From an uncultured Muribaculaceae bacterium (GTDB lineage: Bacteria > Bacteroidota > Bacteroidia > Bacteroidales > Muribaculaceae), in the NCBI GenBank assembly GCA_947632485.1, contig CANRPJ010000001.1, positions 62,001-126,000 of the forward strand: a stretch of DNA of 64,000 nucleotides. The letters run 5' to 3'. The stretch's first letter is position 1; each line of letters starts with the position of its first letter. The notes beneath the pieces are model-generated. The model ran no database searches. It saw nothing but the letters and a program-made list of their open reading frames with translations, and was not told where the DNA came from. Positions 20,341 to 32,100 of this stretch are shown piece by piece. Position numbers and translations under genes: made by a program.

Positions 20341-21717
20341 TTATCTGCCGCCGCCGGCAGCCTGATAAAGGCTAATAAGAGCTGCTGCGCGCGCATGCTG
20401 GCAGGCGAGCCCTGAGAGCTGGGCATTCAGAAGCGACGAACGGGCCGTAAGAAGCTCAAGGTATGTGCCGCGGCCAACCATGAAGAGAGTCTGCGTATAC
20501 TCCACAGCCTTTTCAAGCTCCTGGATCTGATTCTGCACGAGTTTACCCTTCTCAGCGTTTTTAGTGATCTTGACCATAGCATCGCTTACATCGGCTGCAG
20601 CTCCCAACACAGCATACTGGAAGTTATTCAGAGCCTGCTGTTGCTGGGCTTTAGCAGCTTCGAGACGCGCTATGTTCTGTCCACGCGAGAAAATGGGTGC
20701 CGTTAGGCTTCCTGCTATCTGGACAAACCATTTACCGGGATTCACAATCATGCCTCCAATAAGGTTAGTGAAACCACCGGTGCCTGAGATCACGAGCGAC
20801 GGATAGAAGGCAGCCCGAGCTGAATTGGTGGCATAATAGGCTGAGGCGAATGCTCTTTCTGCTGCCCTTACGTCGGGACGTGAGGCCAGATAATTAAGCG
20901 TCATGCCGTCTTTAATCTCTACCGGTAGAGAGAAGTCGAGGCTTCCGCTCACTTCCCAGTTCTGAGGATAAGTATTGACCAGGAGTGAAAGGGAAGTCTG
21001 CATGAGCTGAATCTGCTGCTCCATGTCGGGGATCGTAGAGAGAATGTTGTAATAATTAGCTCTACTCTGCACTACAGCGGCTTCGTTAGTGCTTCCAGCC
21101 TGCTTCATGAGCTCCATGGTGTGAACCTGATCTTTCCAGATCTCAGCCGTGCGTGTGGTAAGCTCAAGCTGCTGCTTGAGAAGAACGATGGAGTAGTAGG
21201 TGGTTGCTACTCCACACACGATCTGTGACCTCACAGCCTGGGCATAATCTTCGCTCTGCTCGAGAGCCGTACGTGCCTGGCGCTTTGCATTGAGAATCTT
21301 GCCGAAAATATCGATTTCCCATTGCGCGCTTAAGGGCAGCTGATAGCTCCAGTTCATGTGGGAACCTCCATAGCTTGCGGAGCCACCGTTAGGCGTGAAT
21401 GCGAGCGAGGGGAAATAGCTTAGTTTCGCTCCTTTGAGCTGCGCCTGCGCTATATCGATATTGAGCTTGGCGTTCTGAAGATCCTTATTGTTAGTCAGAG
21501 CAGCTCTGATAAGAGTCTGCAACTGCGGATCGGTGAACACCTTCTCCCAGCTGAGATAGGGGAGCGTGAGGCTATCAGGAGCCTCCTGGAGGCTATGCGC
21601 ATAGTCGTCGACTATGGCATTGCCTTCAGGGAGTTCGTACTTATTGTAGATGTGGCAGCCCGTGAGACATGTCAGAGCAGCCAGACAAATGATATATCTG
21701 AAAAATCTTTTCATCAT
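20341..21717 (-). CDS. TolC-family outer-membrane efflux protein
   Basis: 458 aa lipoprotein (LTGCHIYNKYELP); TolC duplicated helical repeat; third gene of an RND operon. Confidence 0.93.
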   Translation of the reverse strand: MMKRFFRYIICLAALTCLTGCHIYNKYELPEGNAIVDDYAHSLQEAPDSLTLPYLSWEKVFTDPQLQTLIRAALTNNKDLQNAKLNIDIAQAQLKGAKLSYFPSLAFTPNGGSASYGGSHMNWSYQLPLSAQWEIDIFGKILNAKRQARTALEQSEDYAQAVRSQIVCGVATTYYSIVLLKQQLELTTRTAEIWKDQVHTMELMKQAGSTNEAAVVQSRANYYNILSTIPDMEQQIQLMQTSLSLLVNTYPQNWEVSGSLDFSLPVEIKDGMTLNYLASRPDVRAAERAFASAYYATNSARAAFYPSLVISGTGGFTNLIGGMIVNPGKWFVQIAGSLTAPIFSRGQNIARLEAAKAQQQQALNNFQYAVLGAAADVSDAMVKITKNAEKGKLVQNQIQELEKAVEYTQTLFMVGRGTYLELLTARSSLLNAQLSGLACQHARAAALISLYQAAGGGR

Positions 21718-24700
21718 TCAGGGTTTGTTGCTGGTGCAGTTCTACCATACTGTTCGAGTTCCGATGAGAGATCGGAATTGTTATTATCCGTCCATTTTTG
21801 AGGAGAGAGTTTCTCCTGCAATGTCTGGAAGGCCACAAAAAGGGCTGGTACGATAAGTACCTGGAAGATCATACCGATCAACATACCTCCGATAGCACCT
21901 GAACCGAGAGCCTGGTTACCATTACGACCTGCACCGTGGGCGAACATCATCGGCAGAAGACCGATAATCATCGCGAGAGAGGTCATAAGGATAGGACGGA
22001 GTCGGGCACGTGCACCTTGAATGGCCGATTTGACGATACTCATGCCGGTCTTGCGGCGGTCGAGTGCGAACTCCACGATAAGGATCGCATTCTTACAGAG
22101 AAGACCGATAAGCATGATGAGCGCAATCTGGAGATAGATATTGTTGGCTATATCCATCATGCGAGCGAAGATGAAGGATCCCATCAGACCGAACGGTACC
22201 GAAAGGATAACTGCCCAGGGAAGAATGTAGCTTTCATACTGCGCCGAAAGTACGAGGTAGACAAACAGAAGCACAAGAATGAACACATAGCCTGTAGAAC
22301 CACTTGATCCACTTGCCTCCTCACGTGTCATGCCGGCGAACTCGTAGCCGTAGCCGTCAGGCAGAGTCTCAGCCGCGATCCTCTCAATAGTGGCTATCGC
22401 CTGACCAGAAGAAACGCCTGCTGTAGGAGTACCGGTGACGGAGATTGCGGTAAACATATTGAAACGGTCGATCATGTCAGGACCATACACGCGAGTCAGC
22501 TTCACGAAGTTGTCGATAGGCGCCATTTCAACACCGTTTCTTACTTTGATCTGCTTGAGAGTCTCCGGCGACACGCGGGCATCAGGCTCCGCCTGCATCA
22601 TGACGCGGTAAAGCTTACCGAAACTGTTGAAGTTTGATATGTACATACCGCCGTAGTAACCCTGCAGAGCGGAGAGCACTGCGTTCTGAGTCAGTCCGGC
22701 CTGCTTTACCTTCGCTACATCAATCTCAACGAGATACTGCGGGAAAGTTGGGTTGAAGTTCGAGTAGGCCATCTGGATATCCGGATCAGCATTGAGAGCG
22801 GCAATGAATTTCTGATAAACCTGGAAGAATTTGTCAAGGCTACCGCCTGTTTTATCCTGAAGTTTTATCTCAAAACCATTGGTAGCGGAGTATCCGGTAA
22901 TCATAGGTGGCTGGAAGAACATGATACGTCCGTCTTTCACCTGACCTGTTTTCATGAAGAGCTGTCCGAGAATGGCACTTGCACTCTCCGTGTTCTCATC
23001 GCGCTGATCCCAAGGTTTCAGCTTGATGATGAAAGAGCCATAGGTGTTGCCCTCACCACCCACGAAGCTATAGCCGGTGATGGCGGTACGGCTCTGAACA
23101 GCCGGGATAGAACCGATAATGCTGTCAACCTCATTCATCACCTGCTGGGTGCGCTCCTGAGAAGTGGCCGGTGGCATGGTTACTGCACCCATAATCGTAC
23201 CCGTATCCTCGGTAGGCACGAGGGCAGTTGGAGTGATTGCCATAAGCCATACCAGCACTACGATAGCTCCTGCCACGCACCCGAAACCTATAATTTTATT
23301 AGAGGTAAACCACTTTACGCCTTTCTGGTATGCGTTGAGCAATTTATCAAACGATTTATTGAAGGCGTTGATGAAAGCAGGCTGGAAAATACCGATAAGA
23401 GCCAGGAGAGCTACGACCACTGCGATGCAGCTAAGAGCTACGTCCTCGAATGTGTACCACCCGAGCACGAGGAACACTATAGCTGCAATAAGGAAAATCA
23501 GAGTGATCAGCGGTGGAAATGAGAAACGCTTCTTGTAAGATGCGGCGATTGTCTTGGCGGCCTCACCATAGGCATCGCTCATACGCTCTTTGAGGTTCTT
23601 CTCTTCGTGACCCTTAAGGAAGAGTGCGCAGAGAGCAGGGGAGAGGGTAAGGGCGTTGATAGCGGAAAGACCGATGGCCATTGCCATGGTAAGACCGAAC
23701 TGGCGATAGAAGATACCGGACGTGCCACCCAGGAAGGAAACGGGGATAAACACGAGCATCATCACAAGGGTGATAGATATAAGAGCTCCGGCAATCTCGT
23801 TCATTGCATCGATAGAGGCTTTGCGAGGTGACTTATAGCCTTGGTCAAGCTTGGCATGCACCGCCTCCACAACCACAATGGCATCGTCGACCACAATCGC
23901 AATTGCAAGTACAAGTGCCGACAGCGTAAGAAGGTTGAGAGTAAAGCCGAAGATGTAGAGAAGGAAGAAAGTACCGATAAGTGCAACTGGAATTGCGATC
24001 ATCGGTATAAGGGTAGAACGGAAATCCTGAAGGAAAATGAACACTACCAAGAACACAAGCACGAATGCCTCGATAAGCGTCTTCACCACCTCTTCAATAG
24101 AAGCGAAAAGGAAGTCGTTGACACTCATGGTAGTCATAAGTATCATTCCGGCAGGAAGCGACTTGCGGGCATCCTCCATGAGCTTTTCGATGTTCTCAAT
24201 AACTTCGGTTGCGTTGGAGCCTGCCGACTGGAACACTATTGCCGATGAGCCGATATGGCCATCGTTAAGGTTAGCAAAGTTGTATGTGAGACGTCCGAGT
24301 TCTACATCGGCCACGTCTTTAAGCTTAAGGATCTGGCCATCAGAAGAGGCTCGAAGGATAATATCTTCAAATTCAGATGCTTCAGAAAGGCGTCCCTTAT
24401 ATTTAAGCACATACTGGAAACTTTGATTTCCTTGCTCACCGAATTGACCCGGAGCTGCCTCGATGTTCTGCTCAGCGAGCGCGGCCGTAACGTCGGAAGG
24501 CATGAGCTTGTACTGGGCCATCACATCGGGCTTGAGCCAGATGCGCATTGAATAGTCAGAACCGAAGGCCATAGCCTCACCTACACCCGCCACACGCTTA
24601 ATCTGTGGAAGAATGTTGATGGCCATATAGTTGTCGATAAACTGAGTGGTGTACTTATCATCGGGATCATACATACCGATTACCATAAGCATCGACGACT

Positions 24701-25100
24701 GACGTTTCTGAGTTATGACGCCCACCTGATTGACCTCAGAGGGAAGGAAGGAGGTTGCCTTAGAGACACGGTTCTGAACATCGACGGCAGCCATGTCAGG
24801 ATCCATACCCTGCTTGAAGTGCACCTCGATTGAGGCTGAACCATTGTTGGTAGCAGATGAAACCATATAATCCATGTTCTCTGCACCATTAATCTGCTCC
24901 TCGAGAGGTGCGATCACAGAGTTAAGCACCGTTTGAGCGTTTGCTCCAGTATATGTAGTGCTTACAAGTACCGTCGGGGGCGCTATATCAGGATACTGCT
25001 CAATTGGCAGTCCCATCAAGCCCAGAATACCGAAAATTACGATGAAAACTGAAATCACCGTAGATAGTACCGGGCGGTTTATGAATGTTGCTAATTTCAT
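21714..25100 (-). CDS. HAE1-family RND efflux permease (AcrB-like)
   Basis: 1128 aa; FINRPVLSTVISVFIVIFGILG, IAIVVDDAIVVVEAV, GLLCKNAILIVEFA; 4-nt overlap with the downstream TolC gene. Confidence 0.95.
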   Translation of the reverse strand: MKLATFINRPVLSTVISVFIVIFGILGLMGLPIEQYPDIAPPTVLVSTTYTGANAQTVLNSVIAPLEEQINGAENMDYMVSSATNNGSASIEVHFKQGMDPDMAAVDVQNRVSKATSFLPSEVNQVGVITQKRQSSMLMVIGMYDPDDKYTTQFIDNYMAINILPQIKRVAGVGEAMAFGSDYSMRIWLKPDVMAQYKLMPSDVTAALAEQNIEAAPGQFGEQGNQSFQYVLKYKGRLSEASEFEDIILRASSDGQILKLKDVADVELGRLTYNFANLNDGHIGSSAIVFQSAGSNATEVIENIEKLMEDARKSLPAGMILMTTMSVNDFLFASIEEVVKTLIEAFVLVFLVVFIFLQDFRSTLIPMIAIPVALIGTFFLLYIFGFTLNLLTLSALVLAIAIVVDDAIVVVEAVHAKLDQGYKSPRKASIDAMNEIAGALISITLVMMLVFIPVSFLGGTSGIFYRQFGLTMAMAIGLSAINALTLSPALCALFLKGHEEKNLKERMSDAYGEAAKTIAASYKKRFSFPPLITLIFLIAAIVFLVLGWYTFEDVALSCIAVVVALLALIGIFQPAFINAFNKSFDKLLNAYQKGVKWFTSNKIIGFGCVAGAIVVLVWLMAITPTALVPTEDTGTIMGAVTMPPATSQERTQQVMNEVDSIIGSIPAVQSRTAITGYSFVGGEGNTYGSFIIKLKPWDQRDENTESASAILGQLFMKTGQVKDGRIMFFQPPMITGYSATNGFEIKLQDKTGGSLDKFFQVYQKFIAALNADPDIQMAYSNFNPTFPQYLVEIDVAKVKQAGLTQNAVLSALQGYYGGMYISNFNSFGKLYRVMMQAEPDARVSPETLKQIKVRNGVEMAPIDNFVKLTRVYGPDMIDRFNMFTAISVTGTPTAGVSSGQAIATIERIAAETLPDGYGYEFAGMTREEASGSSGSTGYVFILVLLFVYLVLSAQYESYILPWAVILSVPFGLMGSFIFARMMDIANNIYLQIALIMLIGLLCKNAILIVEFALDRRKTGMSIVKSAIQGARARLRPILMTSLAMIIGLLPMMFAHGAGRNGNQALGSGAIGGMLIGMIFQVLIVPALFVAFQTLQEKLSPQKWTDNNNSDLSSELEQYGRTAPATNPE

Positions 25101-25131
25101 TTCTGAATCTTCACTTCAGTCGTTATCCTGT

Positions 25132-26346
25132 TTATTTACCCTGAGGAGCTCCTGACTGCTCTGGAGCAGCGCTTCCGCTCTTGGGCGTGATGATCATGCC
25201 ATCATTTACATTAGTACCTACGCCTTCCACTACAATTACATCGCCCGGCTTAAGTCCGGAAGTAACGATATAGTTTTTCCCATCGTTGTTTGCCGATATC
25301 TCAATAGGAGTGGAATGAACTTTGCTGGAATCTCCTACTACATAGCAGAACTTCATATCCTGGATTTCGTAGGTGGCCTTCTGCGGAATGAGAATTGCGT
25401 TTTGCGAGAAGGAGGGTATCAGCACCTGTCCTGTGTTGCCGCTGTGGAGCATTCCTTCCGGGTTAGGGAAAGAAGCCTTAGCCGTGGCGCTACCGGTATT
25501 GGAATCAAGCACACCGGAAATTGAGATAATCTTTCCCTTATAGGGATAGGTCTCTCCATTGGCAAGGCGCAGCGTAACTTCAGGAAGAGAATCCATGGCT
25601 GCCTTGATGCTCCTGCGTCCACCATCTGTCATCTCAAGAATCTCCTTCTCGTTGAGTGAGAAATAGGCCTCCATATTAGAATTTTCTGAAAGCACCGTAA
25701 GAAGAGTAGAGGGAGATACGAGTGCACCTTCCTTGAAATCGATTGTGCCGACAACTCCAGCCGACGGAGCCGTAACCGTAGAATAGGAGAGATTGCGGCG
25801 TGAAGAAACGAGATTTGCCTGTGCCTGATTCAACTGAGCCTTGGCCGCATTAAGAGCATCGACAGAAGTTTGGTATGACGATTGGCTGATAATATTCTGA
25901 TCAAGCAGAATTTTATTGTTGGTTGCGTTGGTCTGCGCTGTATTTACATTAGCCTGAGCCACTGCTACAGCTGCATTAGCAGCATCTACGGCAGCCTGAA
26001 GCTGCACCTGGTCGATTGTGAAGAGCACCTGACCTTTGCTTACCTTCTGACCTTCCTGTACGCACACTTTAGTGAGGAATCCGCTTACCTGCGGACGAAT
26101 TTCCACATCGTTCTTACCGTGAAGAGAGGCCGGATAGGCAGTCTCCAGAGAGGTATCCTCCTCACCAATAGTAATCACAGCAAGTTCGGGCGCCTGCTGA
26201 CCTGCAGCCGCCTGCTGACCTTGGCCTCCGCCGCAGGATCCGAGCGTAAGAAGCGGGGCACCTGCCAGCATTGTCCAAATCAAACTCTTGTTCTTCATAA
26301 GTTTATTATCACTGTTTTTGTTTAGTTCTATAGTTGTAACAGACAA
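25132..26346 (-). CDS. RND periplasmic adaptor subunit (AcrA-like); start probably the internal ATG at 26301
   Basis: 404 aa; lipoprotein signal (MKNKSLIWTMLAGAPLLTLGSCGGG), lipoyl/coiled-coil hairpin domain. Confidence 0.93.
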   Translation of the reverse strand: MSVTTIELNKNSDNKLMKNKSLIWTMLAGAPLLTLGSCGGGQGQQAAAGQQAPELAVITIGEEDTSLETAYPASLHGKNDVEIRPQVSGFLTKVCVQEGQKVSKGQVLFTIDQVQLQAAVDAANAAVAVAQANVNTAQTNATNNKILLDQNIISQSSYQTSVDALNAAKAQLNQAQANLVSSRRNLSYSTVTAPSAGVVGTIDFKEGALVSPSTLLTVLSENSNMEAYFSLNEKEILEMTDGGRRSIKAAMDSLPEVTLRLANGETYPYKGKIISISGVLDSNTGSATAKASFPNPEGMLHSGNTGQVLIPSFSQNAILIPQKATYEIQDMKFCYVVGDSSKVHSTPIEISANNDGKNYIVTSGLKPGDVIVVEGVGTNVNDGMIITPKSGSAAPEQSGAPQGK

Positions 26347-26464
26347 AATTACAAAATATGGTCTTTCCTACGTCAGCTATAGGCTACATTAAAGGAAAAA
26401 TTGACCAACAATACTCGCTTTTGGAAAACTGCAAGTTGATTTAGAGTTTCCTGCGAAGCAAAAC

Positions 26465-26488
26465 ACATTCCGCTCTTAGGCGGAATGT
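26465..26488 (-). terminator. Intrinsic terminator downstream of ftsH
   Basis: Stem ACATTCCGC / GCGGAATGT followed on the minus strand by GTTTTGC. Confidence 0.6.
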
Positions 26489-26495
26489 ATTCTGG

Positions 26496-28562
26496 CTATT
26501 TGTTAAAGGGTGGGGGAGTTCCGGCATCGTCATCTTCGTCGGAGCCAGTCTCCTCACCTTTGTCATCACCAATCTTGCTATCATCTTTCTGATCAGGAGG
26601 AGGGAGCAAGCCTTTTTTCGCCTCTTCCTTACGATTGATCTCCATAATCTCGTCAGTGCGCGATTTCCACGGCCTTTCGCCGAGCACGCCCTGCACGTCG
26701 TCGTGGAAAATCACCTCACGCTCCACAAGCATATCCCGTAGCTTATTATGCTGCGCGGCATGTTCACGCAGAATAGCTTTTGCGCGCTCATATTGCTCAT
26801 TGACGATTCGCATCACTTCCTGGTCAATCACTGATGCCGTGCCTTCTGAGAAAGGCTTAGTAAAGCCATACTCCTGACCTGTGGAATCGTTGTAATTGAG
26901 ATTCGGGAGCTGAGGGCTCATTCCATACATCATAACCATAGCACGGGCAATCTTTGTGCATCGCTCCAGATCATTGCTTGCACCGGTGCCTACCTGGCCG
27001 AGAAATACCTCCTCCGCAGCCCTGCCTCCGAGAAGCCCGCACATCTTGTCAAGAAGAGCCTGTGTAGGCATGATCTGTCTCTCTTCCGGAGCATACCACG
27101 CAGCTCCAAGCGCTCTGCCACGCGGCACTATGGTGACTTTTACGAGAGGATCACCATATTCAATTAGCCAGCCTATTGTAGCGTGTCCGGCTTCGTGAGT
27201 GGCGATAGAGAACTTCTCATCGTCGGTTATAATGCGAGATCTTTTCTCCAGACCACCTACTATGCGGTCAATAGCGGCCATGAAATCATTCCATTCTACC
27301 TCTTGCTTGTTGTTGCGAGCAGCTATAAGAGCGGCCTCATTGCAGACATTTGCTATCTCAGCACCGGAAAATCCTTGAGTCTGGCGCGCAAGCTGTTCTA
27401 CATCGAGATCGGCAGCTACCTTTATATTACGCAGATGCACATTGAAAATCTCCATTCGATCCGTCAATTCCGGAAGATCCACATAAATCTGACGGTCAAA
27501 ACGGCCGGGACGCAGAAGCGCCTTGTCAAGCATATCAGCGCGGTTTGTGGCTGCAAGAATGATTACACCATTGTTGGAACCGAAGCCGTCCATCTCTGTA
27601 AGCATCTGGTTGAGGGTGTTCTCACGCTCATCATTGCTTCCCATATTGGGGTTCTTGCCGCGAGCCCGTCCTACAGCGTCAATCTCATCGATAAACACGA
27701 TACAGGGAGCTTTCTCCTTAGCCTGCTTGAAGAGATCGCGAACTCGAGCCGCACCTACACCTACAAACATCTCGACGAAATCAGAACCCGACATTGAAAG
27801 GAAGGGTACGTCAGCCTCACCGGCTACAGCTTTTGCCAGAAGAGTCTTACCCGTGCCCGGAGGGCCAACGAGAAGAGCTCCTTTAGGAATCTTTGCACCG
27901 AGCTCAGTGTAGCGCTGAGGATTCTTCAGAAACTCCACAATCTCCTCTACCTCGACCTTAGCCTCAGCCAAGCCGGCTACATCTTTGAATGTGACGGTAG
28001 ATCCATTATTCTTGTCGAATACTTTTGCCTTTGATTTTGCCACATTGAAGATACCTCCTTGTGCACCTCCTCCGCCTGCCATGCGCTTCGACATATAGAC
28101 CATGAAGAATATGAACACCAGTATGGGACCGAAGAACCAGAAGAACTTCATCAGGTCGGAACCTTTCTCATAGTTGACCTTTATTTCAGGTTTCCCGGCA
28201 GCCACGAGCGCGGCATTCCAAGCATCAATCTTATCCTGCATTTTCTCTGCAGAAGGGATTGTACACTCTATTTTCTTATCCCCGTCAGAAGTGGGATTGT
28301 CGACAAATTTTTCAGCTTTCGCTCCTTCCGGTGTAAGATAGCCTTCCGCTATGCCGTTTTGCGACAGCACTACGATTTTCTCTACGTAGCCTTCCGTAGC
28401 AGCCTTTTCGAATTCAGTCCAGTCCACTTCTTTGGTCTGGCTTCCGTCCTGGAAATAGTATAGTCCTATCAGCGAGAGGATAATAATACCATACATCCAG
28501 TACATGTTGAGCAACGGTTTCTTGTTGCCACGCTTTTTATTATTGGGTATCAGGGCGCTCAC
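26496..28562 (-). CDS. ftsH: ATP-dependent zinc metalloprotease FtsH
   Basis: 688 aa; Walker [17 protein letters not shown] zinc-binding motif. Confidence 0.98.
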   Translation of the reverse strand: MSALIPNNKKRGNKKPLLNMYWMYGIIILSLIGLYYFQDGSQTKEVDWTEFEKAATEGYVEKIVVLSQNGIAEGYLTPEGAKAEKFVDNPTSDGDKKIECTIPSAEKMQDKIDAWNAALVAAGKPEIKVNYEKGSDLMKFFWFFGPILVFIFFMVYMSKRMAGGGGAQGGIFNVAKSKAKVFDKNNGSTVTFKDVAGLAEAKVEVEEIVEFLKNPQRYTELGAKIPKGALLVGPPGTGKTLLAKAVAGEADVPFLSMSGSDFVEMFVGVGAARVRDLFKQAKEKAPCIVFIDEIDAVGRARGKNPNMGSNDERENTLNQMLTEMDGFGSNNGVIILAATNRADMLDKALLRPGRFDRQIYVDLPELTDRMEIFNVHLRNIKVAADLDVEQLARQTQGFSGAEIANVCNEAALIAARNNKQEVEWNDFMAAIDRIVGGLEKRSRIITDDEKFSIATHEAGHATIGWLIEYGDPLVKVTIVPRGRALGAAWYAPEERQIMPTQALLDKMCGLLGGRAAEEVFLGQVGTGASNDLERCTKIARAMVMMYGMSPQLPNLNYNDSTGQEYGFTKPFSEGTASVIDQEVMRIVNEQYERAKAILREHAAQHNKLRDMLVEREVIFHDDVQGVLGERPWKSRTDEIMEINRKEEAKKGLLPPPDQKDDSKIGDDKGEETGSDEDDDAGTPPPFNK

Positions 28563-28603
28563 TTGCGAATAATATATTTGTAGTTAATACTTTGATCTGT
28601 AGT

Positions 28604-28978
28604 TTAGTCTTCTGTCCACGAAATTTCAGCATCGCTCCAGAGCTCTTCAAGAGCATACCTGCTGCGCGCATCGGGAGTCATTACATGAAGAATTATCTCG
28701 CCATAGTCAGCAGCTATCCAGGTAGCTCCCGCTCTACCGGACGTGGCAGCGGGGTGAATACGGAGCGATCGGGCCACCTCATCGCTTACACCATCGGCAA
28801 TAGCGGCAACTTGTGTAGGGCTTCTGCCTTCACATACTACCATCATTCCTACGGGAGCTCCCTCAATCTTCGACAGACTGATTAAAGCTATTCTTTCGGC
28901 CTTTTTTGATGATGCCGCCTTTATGATCGTTTCTTTAAGGCTATCGGTCTTTGAGGTTATATTACTCTTTTCAGGCAT
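28604..28978 (-). CDS. rsfS: Ribosomal silencing factor RsfS
   Basis: 124 aa; WIAADYGEIILHVMTPDARSRYALEELWSDA. Confidence 0.95.
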   Translation of the reverse strand: MPEKSNITSKTDSLKETIIKAASSKKAERIALISLSKIEGAPVGMMVVCEGRSPTQVAAIADGVSDEVARSLRIHPAATSGRAGATWIAADYGEIILHVMTPDARSRYALEELWSDAEISWTED

Positions 28979-29123
28979 ATATTATGGAATCAGCATTCAC
29001 AGTTAGTTTATATATGTGGGCATATAAACCCATCTACATAACAACAGAGAGGCCATTTTGGTCGAAGCCTCACCGTAAAAACTTTGCGAAGTTACTATTT
29101 TTTCAGCAAATCAGAAAGGTGGC

Positions 29124-32100
29124 TTACAGCCCTGTGACAGCAAGACGTCCGGAGGCAGCTCTTCTATGACCCTCACCATCAACATACTCCACACGATATA
29201 TGTAGATTCCTCTTTCCACTCTGTTCAAGCCATGATCCTTCAGATCCCAGGAAAGTCCTTGCTCCACCTTTTCCGACTGCCACAGCATATGTCCCTGCAA
29301 ATCGTAGATGCTTATACTAATGGGTTTTATGTTAGCTACTCCCGTCCCGCTAACAATAAATTCTACTCCTGTAGTAGCAGGATTGTGATCAGGACGCACT
29401 ACTATTCCTGACTTGATTCCGCGTGCGGAGATACCGAAGTCGACAGAAGCTACCGAGGAATTCTTGTTATTGTCCCATACTTTCAGGGTCAGAGAGTGAT
29501 TGCCTGGCTGCAATTCAGGAAGAGGATAGGAAAGCACCACACTGCTGGGGTCATCGGCCACAGGTGTGCAGAACAACGCTGCATCGGTAAGGATCATATC
29601 GCCACCGTCAATCTCAATTGTCATAGAGTTACCTATTGAACCGGTTCCGAGATAGATACCTGATTCATCGCTAATGTCTGCATGGAGTACAGCACCTTCC
29701 GCTATTATATCACCGCTGGAGAAAGCTTCACTTCCGATCCAGAGATTCTGGATTGACGGCCCTTCGAGATCTTCGTCTGGATTCTCTTCCCAACCGTAGA
29801 CGTAAAGATTTTCTGTTGCTCCGGCTGCATCCTGTCCATCAGTAGATGCGGCATAAGCGGTAAGGAGAGCAGGACTATAGTTACCGGAGATATCGACGGG
29901 GAGCAAAAGTTCTGCTTTCCAAAGTCCGTCTCTCACTGATGCCCGGCTGGTAGAGATACGCTCATTCCTGTCATTGTAGAGCATTTTGCGTCCATCAGCA
30001 CCGTTGCCAAGAGTTTCTACAGGAATCTCAGCATCAAAAAGAGATGGCTCTATAAAACCATTGAAATCTGATGCGAGAGTACCTTCTGAAGTTAGTATCC
30101 TTCCCGTTACGGCAACTCTTGACCCAGCTTTCAGCATCGGGAGGTCTCCCGTAGCGGCAGCCTCCGGAACGGAGATTCCCGCTATAGAATCGATCTCGAC
30201 ATGGAGCTCCGGGCGGAGAAGACGCATAGCAGGATCGCCCATTAGCAGATAGCGCAGTTTATTGGTATCCGATCCGGTCTGACCGTTTTTCCCATCTCGA
30301 TAGATTTCTCCGATCGTGCGCCCCTTGCCAGAGTGATCTTTTGTAAGCATTCGCCTCATGGTTGCGTTGTTGAGCACTCCATTGGAGTTGATATAAACCA
30401 CGCGGCTGGCGGTTATCACTCCGATTGCACCTCCATCTGGTAAAGCCCACATCAATTCGGCTCCGCTGAGATCCGCATCATCGTCCCAGCGTCCGAAATC
30501 GCATGTGGCGGCATATACGAAAGGAGGGCAGTCGGTCTTCAGTCCTGCAATATCGGCCCAATTAAGAAGTCCCTCATGTCCCCAGCTCTTGGTGTTAGCG
30601 TGACCGATGTAATCAATAAGGAGAACGCCGTTTTGCCAGGTCTTCAACATCTTCTCCTTCGCTTCAGGATAGGCTGAGCCGGTTGGAGTAAGGCGTAAAG
30701 GGTATGAGTCGAGGTACAATTTACTTATATTGAAGTCAGAACCATTACCTTCAGCCTGCAGATTGCGAACTATGCTTTCTGCCTGTTCCAGATGCACGCC
30801 CTTATCCTGATCATCAGCGATTACCAGTGCTGAATTTCTCCAACTTCCGAAGTCGGAGTTATTCACATAACGCTCAAGTTTGATGGCAGCCTTTAAAGCT
30901 TCTTCAGGAGTAGAAACGGGCATACGACCAACTGCTATGTCAAGTTTAGCCGATGCCATGTCAAATCCTGTACCTGTATCATCGAGCATAGCAATGAGGT
31001 CATCAGTGCTGAAAGAGGTAGTTTGTGATTCCTCGTTTTCAGATTGCCAGATCAGTACCGGTTCAATGCCATTGTCATTTTTGCCTATCTTTCGAGGGTT
31101 ATTGGTAGGTTTACCCATAAGAAGGCACCATCTGAATTTATCGCCACCCCGTTGGCGCCACATCATCATGAGGCGTCGATAGGCATTAACATCAGGAGTT
31201 CCGGAGGAGAACTCATTATAGATTTCTGTCGGTGTGAGGATTGCCACTTCCAGACCATCTTTATCTTGATGAAGGGCCGCTACCTTTTCAGCTGCTTCGC
31301 GGAATTGCTCCGGCGCTATTATGAGCATATCAGGCACGCTCATAGCATGAAGGTTCTGATTATTACCGTTAGCTGCTATCGGTGACTCTGGAAGCTTCAT
31401 TCCTTCTTTCCAAGCTATATATCTTCTCTTCTGACCCTTAGGGTGAGCAAATGTCATAGTCTCCCCCTCAATCTCACCTTCGATTTCAATTGGTGAAGTA
31501 GGATCGGTAATATCCCACAGATGAGCATTAGAGAAACCCTCAATTTTTGCTGCCGGGGCCTCTGCCTCCAGCTCAAACAAAAGAGGCTCCGAATCAAGCA
31601 GGAGTTGCCTCAGATAGCTTGCTACTATGTAATCAAGTCTTGCGGTAAATACAGCTCCTACTGGAATATACTGAATACCGACCGTAATATCTTTCCCTTC
31701 TACGTCAGCTTTCTTCTCTGTGAGCTGCGTGCGAATGAAGCGTTCGGAAGTAGTGACAGGAGCAATATTATCAGAAGTTGTGGAAGGAAGACGCTGACCG
31801 TTGGCAGATACAAAAAGTGAGGACGACCCATTAGTAGTACGGGTGGCAAATTTTACAGCTATGTCAACTTCTTTACTGATCTTTCCAGGTAAACTCAGAT
31901 TGAAATTTTGCAAGTTATTGGCCCTGAAGTCTTCACCCAAAGCAAGCTGGCCCGTATTGGCGGCCATTGCAAGTTCCTTCTCATGCAGAATCCGCTGGGT
32001 GAAGCTATCAATAGCTTTTACTCCCTGTTCAGGAATCCTCCTCTCTAATTTGAGTTCAGATCCTTCTGGTTTCCGATCAGAAAGGAAATAATAGCCTACG

